A stretch of DNA of 55,511 nt, taken from Comamonas_F sp047606565 (lineage in GTDB: Bacteria > Pseudomonadota > Gammaproteobacteria > Burkholderiales > Burkholderiaceae_C). How positions within the stretch are numbered: position 1 is the stretch's first letter; every line of letters begins with the position of its first letter. The notes under the pieces were generated by a model. The model did no database searches and had not been told where the DNA came from. It was given only the letters and a program-made list of their open reading frames with translations. The position numbers were made by a program, and so were the translations under genes. The DNA lies in NCBI GenBank assembly GCA_047606565.1, contig JASGEH010000098.1:1-55511 (forward strand), written 5' to 3'. Of this stretch, positions 1-8,627 are shown in pieces.

Positions 1-141
1 AATGCGCTGCTGCACCATTCGGCCTCGCACGCGCAGGGTTTCGCGTGGTCGCTGGCGGCGGCCAGCGGCGCCTTGCTCGCCGGCGCGGCGATCTGGGCCG
101 GCACGCTGCGTTTTCCCCGGGCCGGGGGAGCGGGCCGGTGA
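1..141 (+). CDS. C-terminal end of a membrane transporter (probable MFS), partial
   Basis: The window opens inside a reading frame that ends with TGA at 139-141. The 46 visible residues include one hydrophobic helix (AWSLAAASGALLAGAAIWAG) followed by a short basic tail, as in the last transmembrane segment of a major facilitator transporter. Its stop lies 40 bp from the stop of the convergent iron-type ABC operon, so a role in siderophore or metal export is possible, but that rests on position alone. The family call is tentative because only the last helix is present. Confidence 0.5.
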   Translation, partial: NALLHHSASHAQGFAWSLAAASGALLAGAAIWAGTLRFPRAGGAGR

Positions 142-181
142 GTGTCGGTCCGGTCAACGCGGGGTCGCGCGCGGTCCCGGA

Positions 182-1000
182 TCAGTGCGGCTTGCCAGGG
201 ATGGCGACCAGGTCGTCGGCCATGATCTGCAGCCGCCCGCGCGAGCAGCGCTCCACGCGTGCCTGCACGCCGTAGACGTCGGCCAGCATGGCAGGGGTGA
301 TGGTGTCGCCGGGCGCGCCTTCACCGTAGAGCCGGCCCTGGCGCAGCACCACGACGTGGTCGGCCCATTGCGCGGCGGAGGACAGGTCGTGCAGCACGAC
401 GATGACGTGGCGGCCTTCGCGGGCGAGCTGGCGCACCGACTGCATGACGTAGAGCTGGTGGCGCATGTCCAGCGCCGAGGTGGGCTCGTCAAGCAGCAGG
501 ATGCGCGGCTCGCGCACGATGGCCTGGGCCAGGCTGCACATCTGGCGCTGGCCGCCGGAGAGCTGGTCGAGCGCGCGCGCGGCCAGGTGGTCGATGGCCA
601 GGCGTTCGAGCACGGCGGCGGCGCGCTGGCGCGCGATGCGCTCGCGGGTCTCGGCGCCCGAGGCCATCAGCGCGCTGATGACGGTCTCCAGCACCGTCAG
701 CGCCGTGCCCTGCGGGATGGCCTGTGGCATGAGGCCGAAGTGCGCGGCGCGTTCGGGCCCGCGCAGGGCGAACAGGTCGACGCCGTCGAGCCACAGGTGG
801 CCGCTGGCCGCCACCAGCCCGGCCAGGCCACCCAGCAGCGTGGACTTGCCGGCGCCGTTGGGGCCGACCAGGGCGGTGACGTGGCCGGCCGCGAAGGGCG
901 CCAGCGTCAGGTCGTGCACGATGGGCCTGCCGCGATAGCCCACGCCGATGGATTGGAGGGCCAGCCCGCCGGCGGCCCCGCGAGGATCGGTCTGCCTCAT
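182..1000 (-). CDS. Iron-siderophore/hemin-type ABC transporter ATP-binding protein (FecE/FepC family)
   Basis: Cytoplasmic ATPase of 272 residues that would energise uptake of an iron complex with the two genes upstream of it. The Walker A motif GPNGAGKST is at residues 46-54, the signature LSGGQRQ near 150 and Walker B ILLLDEPTSALD near 170, followed by the switch histidine in VVLHDL. Length and the CSLAQAIVREP context fit the FecE/FepC/BtuD group. The start ATG overlaps the permease stop (ATGA), which indicates translational coupling. The substrate cannot be read from this subunit; ferric siderophore, hemin or cobalamin are all possible, and the Fur-like site upstream of the operon favours iron. 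Confidence 0.9.
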   Translation of the reverse strand: MRQTDPRGAAGGLALQSIGVGYRGRPIVHDLTLAPFAAGHVTALVGPNGAGKSTLLGGLAGLVAASGHLWLDGVDLFALRGPERAAHFGLMPQAIPQGTALTVLETVISALMASGAETRERIARQRAAAVLERLAIDHLAARALDQLSGGQRQMCSLAQAIVREPRILLLDEPTSALDMRHQLYVMQSVRQLAREGRHVIVVLHDLSSAAQWADHVVVLRQGRLYGEGAPGDTITPAMLADVYGVQARVERCSRGRLQIMADDLVAIPGKPH

Positions 1001-2064
1001 GAGCGGCCCTGTTGCTTGTAGATGAGGGAGAAGAACACCGGCAGGCCGACGAAGGCGGTGACGATGCCCACTGGCAGCAGCACGCCGGGCACGATCATCT
1101 TGCTGGCGATGGAGGCCAGCGACATCACCAGTGCCCCGGTCAGCGCGGCCGCCGGCAGGAAGAAGCGGTGGTCCTCGCCGACCAAGAGCCGCGCGATGTG
1201 CGGGCCGACCAGGCCGACGAAGCCGATGGTGCCGACGAAGGCCACGGCGGTGGAGGCCAGCAGGCTCACGCGCAGCAGCGAGAGAAAGCGCAGCCGCGCG
1301 ACGTCGATGCCGTAGCTGCGCGCACGGTCCTCGCCCAGGCGCAGCGCGGTCATCTGCCAGGCCGCGCGCAGCGAGAAGGGCAGCACCAGCAGCACGATGG
1401 CCAGCAGCACACTCACCGTGGTCCAGTCCGAGCGCGCGAGGCTGCCCATGGTCCAGAACACCAGTTGCTGCAGCGTGTCGGCCGAGGCCACGAACTGCAG
1501 CAGCCCGGTCAGCGCGTTGAAGGTGAAGCCCAGCGCGATGCCGAACAGCACGATGGACTCGACCCGGCTGCCGCGCCCGCGCGACATGAACTGCAGCAGC
1601 AGGATGGAGGCCAGCGCGAACAGGAAGGCGTTGGCCGTGATCAGCAGCCCTTGCGGCACGAAAGGAATGCCCACGCCCAGCACGATGGCCAGCCCCGCGC
1701 CCAGCGCGGCGGCGGCCGACACGCCCAGCGTGAACGGGCTGGCCAGCGGGTTGTTGAGCATGGTCTGCATCTCGGCGCCCGACAGCGCCAGCGCTGCGCC
1801 CACCACCAACGCCATCAGCGCGATCGGCAGGCGCACGTCCCAGACGATGACGGCGACGGCGCGCGAGACCTCGGGCTGGCCGGTCAGCGCGGCCCAGGTG
1901 TCGGCCAGCGTCAGACCCGAGGGGCCGGTGGTGACGTCGGCCAGCAGCGACAGCAGCAGCAGCGCCAGCAGCGCCAGCACGATCAGCAGGCGGCGGCGCA
2001 CCAGCCGCGCGTAGTCGTCCAGGACGCGTTGGCTGGCGGTGCTGGCGGGGGAGGAGGCGCTCAT
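997..2064 (-). CDS. FecCD-family iron-complex ABC transporter permease
   Basis: Inner-membrane permease of 355 residues with about ten hydrophobic segments. Family hallmarks are visible: DVRLPIALMALVVGAALALSG near the N-terminus, NPLASPFTLGVSAAAALGAG in the second third, and GTIGFVGLVGPHIARLLVGEDHR near the C-terminus, the coupling region that contacts the ATPase. The start overlaps the stop of the substrate-binding protein by the ATGA pattern, and its own stop overlaps the ATPase start, so the three genes form one tightly coupled operon. The usual family length is about 330-350 residues, so the gene is complete. Confidence 0.92.
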   Translation of the reverse strand: MSASSPASTASQRVLDDYARLVRRRLLIVLALLALLLLSLLADVTTGPSGLTLADTWAALTGQPEVSRAVAVIVWDVRLPIALMALVVGAALALSGAEMQTMLNNPLASPFTLGVSAAAALGAGLAIVLGVGIPFVPQGLLITANAFLFALASILLLQFMSRGRGSRVESIVLFGIALGFTFNALTGLLQFVASADTLQQLVFWTMGSLARSDWTTVSVLLAIVLLVLPFSLRAAWQMTALRLGEDRARSYGIDVARLRFLSLLRVSLLASTAVAFVGTIGFVGLVGPHIARLLVGEDHRFFLPAAALTGALVMSLASIASKMIVPGVLLPVGIVTAFVGLPVFFSLIYKQQGRS

Positions 2065-3284
2065 GTCCGCGCTCCCGGCGCCGCGCCGGCGGCAGGCAGG
2101 TCGGTCCAGAAGGTGCCCTGCAGCGGCACCTGGAAGAAGCGGGCGTTGATGTCGCGCAGCGTCGCCGCCGGGTCGAGGTCGGCGAACAGCTTGGGGTGCA
2201 GCCACTGGGCCAGCGCCTCGACCAGCACGACGTGCGCGGGCGTGTCGTTGAAGCCGTGCCAGAAGCCGTGCGCATTGCCGCGCGCGACCGCCTCCAGCGT
2301 GTCGAGCTGCGAGAGCTTGATGACCTCGCGCAGGCCGCTGGCGGCGGCCGGGGCGGCGATGTTGGGGCCGATCAGGAACTTGCCGGTGCCGTGCAGCGTG
2401 TCGGTGCCGGTGGCGAGGTAGACGTCGGGTTGCAGGCGCAGCACCATTTCGCGGGCGATCTGGCCGGTCGGCGCGGTCAGCAGGTCGGCGCCCAGGTTGT
2501 GGCCGCCGGCGTGCGAGACGAAGTCGTCGAAAGTGCCCTTGCCGGGCGAGAAACAGCACTCGGCACTGCCGGCGTGGGCGTGCACGAAGACCTGCGGCGT
2601 CTTCGGCCGGGCCTGCGCGATGCGCTGGCGCACCCGGTCGAGCCGGCCGCTGTAGTCGTCCAGGAAGGGCTGCACGTGGGCCGTGGTGCCTAGCACCTGC
2701 GCCAGCGCCAGCAGGCTGGGGCGGGTGTTGGCCAGCGGCTGCGTGAAGAAGTCGACCACCAGCACCGGGATGCCGGCCTTGGTGAGGGTCTGGAAAGTGG
2801 TGCTGCGACCGTAGCTGCTGGGCGAGCCGGCGACCTGGCGGCTGTAGATGACGAGATCGGGGTCGAGCGCCAGCACCTGCTCGACCGACAGTGTCTCTGG
2901 GCGGCCGCGCCCGACCACAGGCAGTTTCGCCAGGTCTGGGAACTTGGCGACCCAGGCCGCGTTCTCGGCGGCGTACATGGTCGAGAGGTCGTTGGCCCAG
3001 CCGACCAGCTTGCCGGCGATGGCCGGGTCGACCATGCCCAGCGCCGGCAGCATGCGGCCCTGGGCCAGTACGATGCGGCGCGCGGGCGCTTTGAGCGCCG
3101 GGCCGATCCATTGCACGTGGGCGTCGCTGACGATGGGCGCGGGCGCCGCCGCGCCGGCGGCCCAGACCGCCGCAGGCAGGCCGAGCGTCGCGGCACCGAT
3201 GCCGGCGGCCAGCAATTGGCGGCGGCGCGAGGAAGGCCGCGCCGGTTGGCCGGGCGCGGGAGTGCGGAGCGTATTCAGGGTCAT
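2061..3284 (-). CDS. Periplasmic iron-complex-binding protein of the ABC importer (FecB/TroA-like fold)
   Basis: Predicted periplasmic receptor of 407 residues and first gene of the three-gene importer operon. The N-terminus has a twin-arginine-like stretch (SRRRQLLAAG at about residues 19-28) followed by a hydrophobic core and an AWA-type cleavage region, so export by Tat is likely. The body has the helical-backbone features of the family (ETLSVEQVLALDPDLVIYS; PVLVVDFF). The ATG at 3284 is preferred over an upstream ATG because the signal peptide begins directly after it. An iron ligand is inferred from the operon and from a Fur-like sequence about 50 bp upstream; hemin and siderophores cannot be separated. 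Confidence 0.85.
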   Translation of the reverse strand: MTLNTLRTPAPGQPARPSSRRRQLLAAGIGAATLGLPAAVWAAGAAAPAPIVSDAHVQWIGPALKAPARRIVLAQGRMLPALGMVDPAIAGKLVGWANDLSTMYAAENAAWVAKFPDLAKLPVVGRGRPETLSVEQVLALDPDLVIYSRQVAGSPSSYGRSTTFQTLTKAGIPVLVVDFFTQPLANTRPSLLALAQVLGTTAHVQPFLDDYSGRLDRVRQRIAQARPKTPQVFVHAHAGSAECCFSPGKGTFDDFVSHAGGHNLGADLLTAPTGQIAREMVLRLQPDVYLATGTDTLHGTGKFLIGPNIAAPAAASGLREVIKLSQLDTLEAVARGNAHGFWHGFNDTPAHVVLVEALAQWLHPKLFADLDPAATLRDINARFFQVPLQGTFWTDLPAAGAAPGART

Positions 3285-3335
3285 AGGACGGCAGCGAACT
3301 GCCCGGGCATGCCGGGCTCGCGGGCAGAGGGCGGA

Positions 3336-3360
3336 GAGATTCTCAATTCCAGCATTATTG
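3336..3360 (-). promoter_or_regulatory. Candidate Fur-like operator upstream of the iron ABC operon
   Basis: Read on the minus strand, this AT-rich segment contains AATAATGCTGGAATTGAGAAT, with ATAATG-type and TGAGAAT half-units of the kind seen in Fur boxes. It lies about 50-75 bp upstream of the substrate-binding-protein start. The match is imperfect, so this is a candidate only. Confidence 0.35.
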
Positions 3361-3418
3361 CCGGCCAGAACAGGCCGGCCCAAGGCCGGCTCACGACCGG
3401 GAGCGGGCTGTCAGGGCC

Positions 3419-4225
<807 letters not shown>

Positions 4226-4360
4226 GGGCAAGGTCGTGCGGTGCCGGCCGGGGGCCGGAGAGAGGATGGGAAGCGCAAAGGCGGGTGCGGCAGTGGGCTG
4301 CGAAAGCAGGCGCTTGGCGATGAGGCCCGATTATCCCGGAAGCGCGAGGCCGACCGGCAA

Positions 4361-4508
4361 TGAAAAATGACCCCTCGGACCATCGCTGCGCGATGCCCCG
4401 ATCCCCCAGGGGGATGCTTTTTTTCATCTTGGGGCGGCCCGGCGATGAAAAATGGCCCCGCGGTCCATCGCTGGCGCGCTGCCCCTGTCCCCCAAGATAA
4501 AAAAAGCC
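4361..4508. repeat. Two tandem degenerate copies of an ~84-bp intergenic repeat
   Basis: Copy A starts at 4361 and copy B at 4445. Both begin ATGAAAAATG(G/A)CCCC and continue through (A/T)CCATCGCTG, GCGC and a CCCC-rich stretch ending near CCCCCAAG or CCCCCAGG, then a T-rich or A-rich run. The copies diverge at their ends. Copy B runs into the BON-gene terminator. It resembles palindromic intergenic repeats of Comamonadaceae genomes; that comparison is from memory, not from a search. Confidence 0.65.
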
Positions 4509-4533
4509 GGCTGCACGCAGGGTGCAGCCGGCT
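4498..4533 (-). terminator. Rho-independent terminator of the BON-domain gene
   Basis: An 11-bp perfect stem (AGCCGGCTGCA at 4505-4515 with TGCAGCCGGCT at 4523-4533) encloses a 7-nt loop and is followed, on the minus strand, by a run of seven T. It lies about 20 bp downstream of the BON-gene stop. Confidence 0.88.
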
Positions 4534-4555
4534 GGGCGGGTCTTGCGACCGATGC

Positions 4556-4885
4556 TTACGGGCGAACCAGAATGTCGTTCTTGACCGACTTCACGCCCTT
4601 GACCGTAGCGGCCAGCGCGGCGGCCTGGCTGCGTTCGGCGGACGATTTGGCGAAGCCCGAGAGCTGGACCGTGCCATTGAGGGTTTCGACGCTGATCGCG
4701 TTGGCGCTGACGGTCTTGTCCTCGACCAGCTTGGCCTTCACCTGGGTGGTGATGCTGGCGTCGTCCACATAGGCGCCGACGCTCTGCTGGTCGCGGGCCA
4801 CGGCGCAGGCCGTGGTGCCGACGACGACAGCGCCCGTCATGATGGCGAAGGCGGCGGCGCGCAGCGTATTGTTCAAGTTCTTCAT
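4556..4885 (-). CDS. BON-domain periplasmic protein, probable lipoprotein
   Basis: A 109-residue exported protein. Residues 1-30 form a signal peptide with a cysteine after GTTA, a weak lipobox, so it may be lipidated. The remainder is one BON domain (DDASITTQVKAKLVEDKTV, then VETLNGTVQLSGFAKS and VKGVKSVKNDILV), as in OsmY and DolP-type proteins that bind envelope phospholipid. The ATG at 4885 is used because it begins the signal peptide. It follows DUF883 and DUF1328 genes in the same direction with gaps of under 90 bp and has its own terminator. An envelope-stress role is inferred from the family. Confidence 0.85.
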   Translation of the reverse strand: MKNLNNTLRAAAFAIMTGAVVVGTTACAVARDQQSVGAYVDDASITTQVKAKLVEDKTVSANAISVETLNGTVQLSGFAKSSAERSQAAALAATVKGVKSVKNDILVRP

Positions 4886-4971
4886 CTTCGATGCTCCTGT
4901 TGAAAACGGACTCACTCACCCAAGGGTCTGGATGATTCTTTGTCGGGCGGGCCGAATGGGCCCGCCACGCC

Positions 4972-5385
4972 TCAATGGCGGCCGCGTCGCGACGAGCGAC
5001 CCAGCAGCAGGCCGGCCACGATGGCCCCGATGCCGGCCGCCAGGAAGACCGACTTGACGGGCTGGCGGCGGATGTAGGTGGTGGTTTCCTGGGCGTAGCG
5101 GCCATAGGCCTGGCGCGCCTGCTCGACACCGTCGAAGGTGGCGGAGATGCTCCAGTCGGCCAGCTCATGGGCCCGGTCGGCGGCTTGGTCGATGGCCGAC
5201 TGCACACGGGTGCGGGCACGGATCTGGCGCACGTTGCTGTGCACGGCCTCGCCGGCTTCGGTGGCGGTCTCGACGATGTCGTCGGTGACCTCGCGCACGG
5301 CTTCACGGGTTTCATCGAGCGCGGCCGCGGCTTTGCTCTTGGCTTCGCTGGCCAGGTCCTCGATTTTGGATTGGGCTTCTGCCAT
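4972..5385 (-). CDS. DUF883 (YqjD/ElaB-like) membrane-anchored protein
   Basis: A 137-residue protein with a long charged, alanine-rich helical region (residues 1-105, probably coiled coil) and one C-terminal transmembrane helix (SVFLAAGIGAIVAGLLLG) closed by a basic tail GRSSRRGRH. This is the layout of YqjD/ElaB, which in E. coli are stationary-phase inner-membrane proteins that bind ribosomes through their N-terminal part. Whether this homologue binds ribosomes is unknown. It sits between DUF1328 and BON-domain genes on the same strand. The start MAEAQSKIEDLASE is preceded by GAAAGGAATT, a good ribosome-binding site. Confidence 0.85.
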   Translation of the reverse strand: MAEAQSKIEDLASEAKSKAAAALDETREAVREVTDDIVETATEAGEAVHSNVRQIRARTRVQSAIDQAADRAHELADWSISATFDGVEQARQAYGRYAQETTTYIRRQPVKSVFLAAGIGAIVAGLLLGRSSRRGRH

Positions 5386-5456
5386 GGCTGAAATTCCTTT
5401 CGATCGGTTGCGTGAATCGGCCGGTGGATGCCGGCCGATGGCGGTGCCGGCGCGGG

Positions 5457-5618
5457 CTATCGCTTGATGAGCCCGAACAGGAAGCTGGCGACCGCCAGGA
5501 TGACAAAGACAAAGAACAGGATCTTGGCGATGCCGACCGCCCCGGCCGCGATGCCTCCGAAACCGAAGACGGCGGCAATGAGCGCGATCACCAAGAACAC
5601 AACAGCGTAATGCAGCAT
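5457..5618 (-). CDS. DUF1328 small membrane protein (YtjA-like)
   Basis: A 53-residue hydrophobic protein starting MLHYAVVFLVIALIAA and containing the family core FGGIAAGAVGIAKILFF followed by a second helix. Two transmembrane segments and the glycine-rich linker GFGGIAAGAVGIAK are typical of DUF1328. Function is unknown; relatives are often induced by stress. A second, independent copy lies at 53484-53657. The in-frame extension upstream of 5618 has no membrane-protein character, so the short start is used. Confidence 0.85.
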   Translation of the reverse strand: MLHYAVVFLVIALIAAVFGFGGIAAGAVGIAKILFFVFVILAVASFLFGLIKR

Positions 5619-5853
5619 GATTCGTCTTTCAATCTGTTTGACGGGAGCGACACGACCAATGTGTGCGCTGGCTGGGCTCCATGCCGTTGATGCAGGCTTG
5701 GAGGCCATGGACTCGACTTTAGGGGGCGGCCGGCGACGCGCTTATCGGCGCAGGGCGGCGAGCGGCGTCAGGGGCAAAGCGGACGGGGCTGTAGGCCGCG
5801 TCCTATGCCCGGTGCGAGGGGAGGGCGCAGAAGCCCCGAACCGCGGCCGCGGT

Positions 5854-7227
5854 TCAGGCGGAGGAGGCCTGGGGGGCCCGGGACTGCGCGGGCAGCGGCA
5901 GGGTGGCCTCGATGGCCGTGCCCGCGCCGGGTGCCGAGCGTACCGCCAGTTTGCCGCCGCTGGCTTCGACGCGATGGCGCATGCCGTCGAGACCATGGGT
6001 GGAGGGCTGGATGTCCTCGGGGTTGAAGCCCCGGCCATCGTCGCGGACCCGCACCTGCACGTGGTCGCCGCGATGGGCCAGCCGCACGTTCACATGGCGC
6101 GCCTCGGCGTACTTGCCAATGTTGGTCAGCGCCTCCTGGACCAGCCGGTAGATGGTCAGCTCGATCGTGTCGCCCATTGGGTCGATGCGGTCGAACCGCA
6201 GCTCGACCTGCACGCCCGAGCGTTCCTGGTATTCGCGCGTCAGGATCTCCAGCGAGGCGACCAGGCCCAGGTTGGACAGCGAGGACGGGCGCAGGTCCTC
6301 GATGATGCGGCGCTTGAGCGCGATGCCCGAGTTGAGCATCTCCACCAGGTGGTGGATGCGCGTGTTGGCGTCCTCGTTGTGGGTGCCGATGTAGTTGCGC
6401 AGCCGCGTCACGTCGAGCTTGGCGGCCGTCAGCAGCGCACCCAGTTCGTCATGCAGTTCGCGCGCCAGCCGGGCGCGCTCGTCCTCGCGCACGTTTTGAA
6501 GATAGGTCGCGAGCTGGGCCAGCCGGCTGGTGCGGCGCCGAACCTGCTCCTCGAGCTGGTCGCGTTCGCGCTGCAGCAGGCGTTGCTGGCGTTCGTTGAT
6601 GGTTTGCAGGCTTTCGCCCTGGCGCAGGTACAGGTAGATGCCCAGCAGTCCCAGCAGGCAGACCACCGCGATCGCGCCGCGCGACATCATCAGCGTGTTG
6701 CTGATCTGGCGCTGCGCCTGCTGCGAGGCTTCTTCCAGTCGTTGGGCCATGGCCGAGGAGAGCTCGCGGATGATCCTCATCTGTTCGAGTCCGACGTCGG
6801 TGTCCATGACCGACTGCAGGGCGATGCGGTTGCCGGCGTCGTGCAGGCGCAGCACGACTTCCATTTCGAGCTGCTTGCGCGTGATGCGCGAGAAGAATTC
6901 GCGGGTCTGGACATTCGCATAGGGCCGGCTGTCGACCCAGCGCTGCAGCGTGCCGCGGGCGCTCTGAATGTTGGCGATGGCGCGGCTGTATGGTTCGAGG
7001 TAGCGCGGATCGCCCGTCAGCAGGTAGCCGCGCTGGCCGGTTTCGGCATCGACCACGTAGCGCAGCAGATCCTGGATGGACTGGCGCACGCCCACCAGCT
7101 CGCTCATTTCGGTCAGTGCCTGGCGTGAGCGCTGGTAGGACAACTCGCTGATCCCGATCAGCACGACAATAACCAGCACCGCGAGTGGAAAGCTGATGTA
7201 AAAACGGGGCAATCGAATGAATTTCAT
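5854..7227 (-). CDS. CHASE3-domain sensor histidine kinase (NarL-type partner)
   Basis: A 457-residue membrane kinase. A transmembrane helix at about residues 9-28 is followed by a periplasmic CHASE3 domain (VVDAETGQRGYLLTGDPRYLEPY near 58-80) and a second helix near 188-208. Then come a coiled coil, a HisKA_3 dimerisation domain with the phospho-acceptor histidine in ARLARELHDELGALL, and a HATPase domain (EALTNIGKYA as N-box, RDDGRGF as G1). The response regulator is divergent, 97 bp away. Downstream on the same strand lie DUF1328, DUF883 and BON genes, a plausible local regulon. The CHASE3 signal is unknown. Confidence 0.92.
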   Translation of the reverse strand: MKFIRLPRFYISFPLAVLVIVVLIGISELSYQRSRQALTEMSELVGVRQSIQDLLRYVVDAETGQRGYLLTGDPRYLEPYSRAIANIQSARGTLQRWVDSRPYANVQTREFFSRITRKQLEMEVVLRLHDAGNRIALQSVMDTDVGLEQMRIIRELSSAMAQRLEEASQQAQRQISNTLMMSRGAIAVVCLLGLLGIYLYLRQGESLQTINERQQRLLQRERDQLEEQVRRRTSRLAQLATYLQNVREDERARLARELHDELGALLTAAKLDVTRLRNYIGTHNEDANTRIHHLVEMLNSGIALKRRIIEDLRPSSLSNLGLVASLEILTREYQERSGVQVELRFDRIDPMGDTIELTIYRLVQEALTNIGKYAEARHVNVRLAHRGDHVQVRVRDDGRGFNPEDIQPSTHGLDGMRHRVEASGGKLAVRSAPGAGTAIEATLPLPAQSRAPQASSA

Positions 7228-7324
7228 GGCGAGGATGCGTGGTGCGCTGACAGCCGGTTTATTCGGTGTGGCTCGGGGCCGATGAACTCGCCGCTCAGAG
7301 ATTTCAAGACTGGACTACGAAATT

Positions 7325-7960
7325 ATGATCAATGTTGCGATTGTGGATGACCATGCCTTGGTGCGTACCGGCCTGCGTCAGTTCCTGTCGGAAGAAACCG
7401 ATTTGCGCGTGTTGGCCGAAGCCGCCAGCGGCCGCGAAGCAATCGATCTGGTCCGCCTGCAGCCCGACCTCGATGTGCTCGTGCTCGACCTCTCCATGCC
7501 TGGCCAGAGCGGCCTCGACGCACTGGCGATGATCCGCGCCAAGGCGCCCGACCTGGCCATCCTCATCCTCAGCGGCTTCCCCGAGGAGCACTACGCGATG
7601 AACCTGATCCGCCAGGGTGCCAGCGGCTACCTCAACAAGGAGTGCGACCCGGCCGAGATCGTGCGCGCGATCCGCACGGTGGCGCAGGGCCGCCGCTACA
7701 TCACCCCATCGGTGGCCGAATTGCTGGCCGAGCAGCTCAACCGCAAGGACAGTGGCCCGCTGCACGAGCAGCTCTCCGAGCGCGAGTTCCAGGTCTTTCT
7801 GCGGCTGGCGCAGGGCGACACGGTCGGCCAGATCGCCGATGCGCTGTCGCTCAGCGTCAAGACCGTCAGCACCTACCGCACGCGCCTCATGGAAAAGCTG
7901 GCGCTGCAGTCCAACAGCGACCTGACCTATTACGCTCTCAAGAACGGGCTCATCAGCTGA
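7325..7960 (+). CDS. NarL/LuxR-family response regulator, partner of the CHASE3 kinase
   Basis: A 211-residue DNA-binding response regulator. The receiver domain (residues 1-120) has the acidic pair D8-D9, phospho-acceptor D55 in LVLDLSMPG, and the conserved lysine in GYLNKE. The C-terminal LuxR-type helix-turn-helix runs LSEREFQVFLRLAQGDTVGQ, then IADALSLSVKTVSTYRTRLMEKL. It is transcribed divergently from the HisKA_3 kinase, and that kinase class pairs with this regulator class. A strong terminator follows. Target genes are not shown by the sequence; the kinase operon and the adjacent DUF1328-DUF883-BON genes are first candidates. Confidence 0.93.
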   Translation: MINVAIVDDHALVRTGLRQFLSEETDLRVLAEAASGREAIDLVRLQPDLDVLVLDLSMPGQSGLDALAMIRAKAPDLAILILSGFPEEHYAMNLIRQGASGYLNKECDPAEIVRAIRTVAQGRRYITPSVAELLAEQLNRKDSGPLHEQLSEREFQVFLRLAQGDTVGQIADALSLSVKTVSTYRTRLMEKLALQSNSDLTYYALKNGLIS

Positions 7961-7989
7961 AATCACGGCCGCCATTGGCCATGAAGACG

Positions 7990-8016
7990 AAAGCGGACCT
8001 CGGGGTCCGCTTTTTT
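7990..8016 (+). terminator. Rho-independent terminator after the response regulator
   Basis: Stem AGCGGACC (7992-7999) pairs with GGTCCGCT (8004-8011) around a 4-nt loop, followed by six or more T. It lies 30 bp after the response-regulator stop. Confidence 0.88.
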
Positions 8017-8052
8017 GCTTTCTTTCGTGCGCTGGCGTGTGGGTTTTCGTGC

Positions 8053-8397
8053 TCAATCCGGCCGGGCCGGGCTCTGGCGGGCGCCGGCGGGCGGCACGTA
8101 GCAGGCCTCGGAGATGGTCAGCCCGTTGTCGCGCGCGAAGTTCATGACGAAATCCCAGGCCATGGGCTCGGCGGTCTGCAGGTCGCGGTGGACCACCACG
8201 CACTTGACGCCGCCTTGCTGGGTCGGGAAGCACCACGGCGAGTAGCCCAGGTGGCTGCCGGGGCCGGCCCCGCCGCCGCCCGGGCGGAACTGGCTCATCA
8301 CCCCCGCCAGGCGCTCGGCCCAGTCGCTCGGGCGGAAGGTGCGGCCGTCCTTCGTGACGCCCTGAATGAAAACTTCCTTGGCGGTGGTTTCTGTCAT
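8053..8397 (-). CDS. DUF3579 family protein
   Basis: A 114-residue cytoplasmic protein matching the DUF3579 pattern: KEVFIQGVTKDGRTFRPSDW near the N-terminus, a glycine-rich loop, LGYSPWCFPT, VKCVVVHRDL and AWDFVMNFARDNGLTISEAC. The function is unknown. In betaproteobacteria it is recurrently found next to argD and argF, as here, although on this strand it diverges from argD. The start MTETTAKEVF is chosen because the upstream in-frame extension is proline/glycine-rich and unlike the family. Confidence 0.82.
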   Translation of the reverse strand: MTETTAKEVFIQGVTKDGRTFRPSDWAERLAGVMSQFRPGGGGAGPGSHLGYSPWCFPTQQGGVKCVVVHRDLQTAEPMAWDFVMNFARDNGLTISEACYVPPAGARQSPARPD

Positions 8398-8627
8398 TGA
8401 TGGGTCTGGCGGGCCTGCTTCGAGGCCACCCACGCGGCGGCGGGCGGCAGTGCAGGCATTCTAGCCTGCGCCCCGCAGGGCGCCGGGGCTGCCGGCGCGC
8501 GCATCACACCCATTCGAATAAGTCAGCAATAAGGCCCATCGGCGGGCCGGCGCGGGTTCTAGAATTCGCCCACGCCAGTGCGCGGCGCCGCTGCCGCCTC
8601 AGCCTTTCCATCCCCCTGGAGTCCCAG

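Larger units (their letters stand above)
4226..4555. other. Gene-free interval holding a tandem repeat and a terminator
   Basis: This 330-bp stretch between the SEC-C protein and the BON-domain gene contains no credible coding region. It contains a short hairpin (ATCCCCCAGGGGGAT at about 4401-4415) followed by a T-run, two tandem copies of a repeat (next entry) and the terminator of the BON gene. Open frames through it are low-complexity translations of the repeat. Confidence 0.7.

Noticed and set aside
4401..4420. Hairpin ATCCCCCAGGGGGAT plus T-run as a plus-strand terminator
   Set aside because: No plus-strand gene precedes it; it is more simply part of the tandem repeat.
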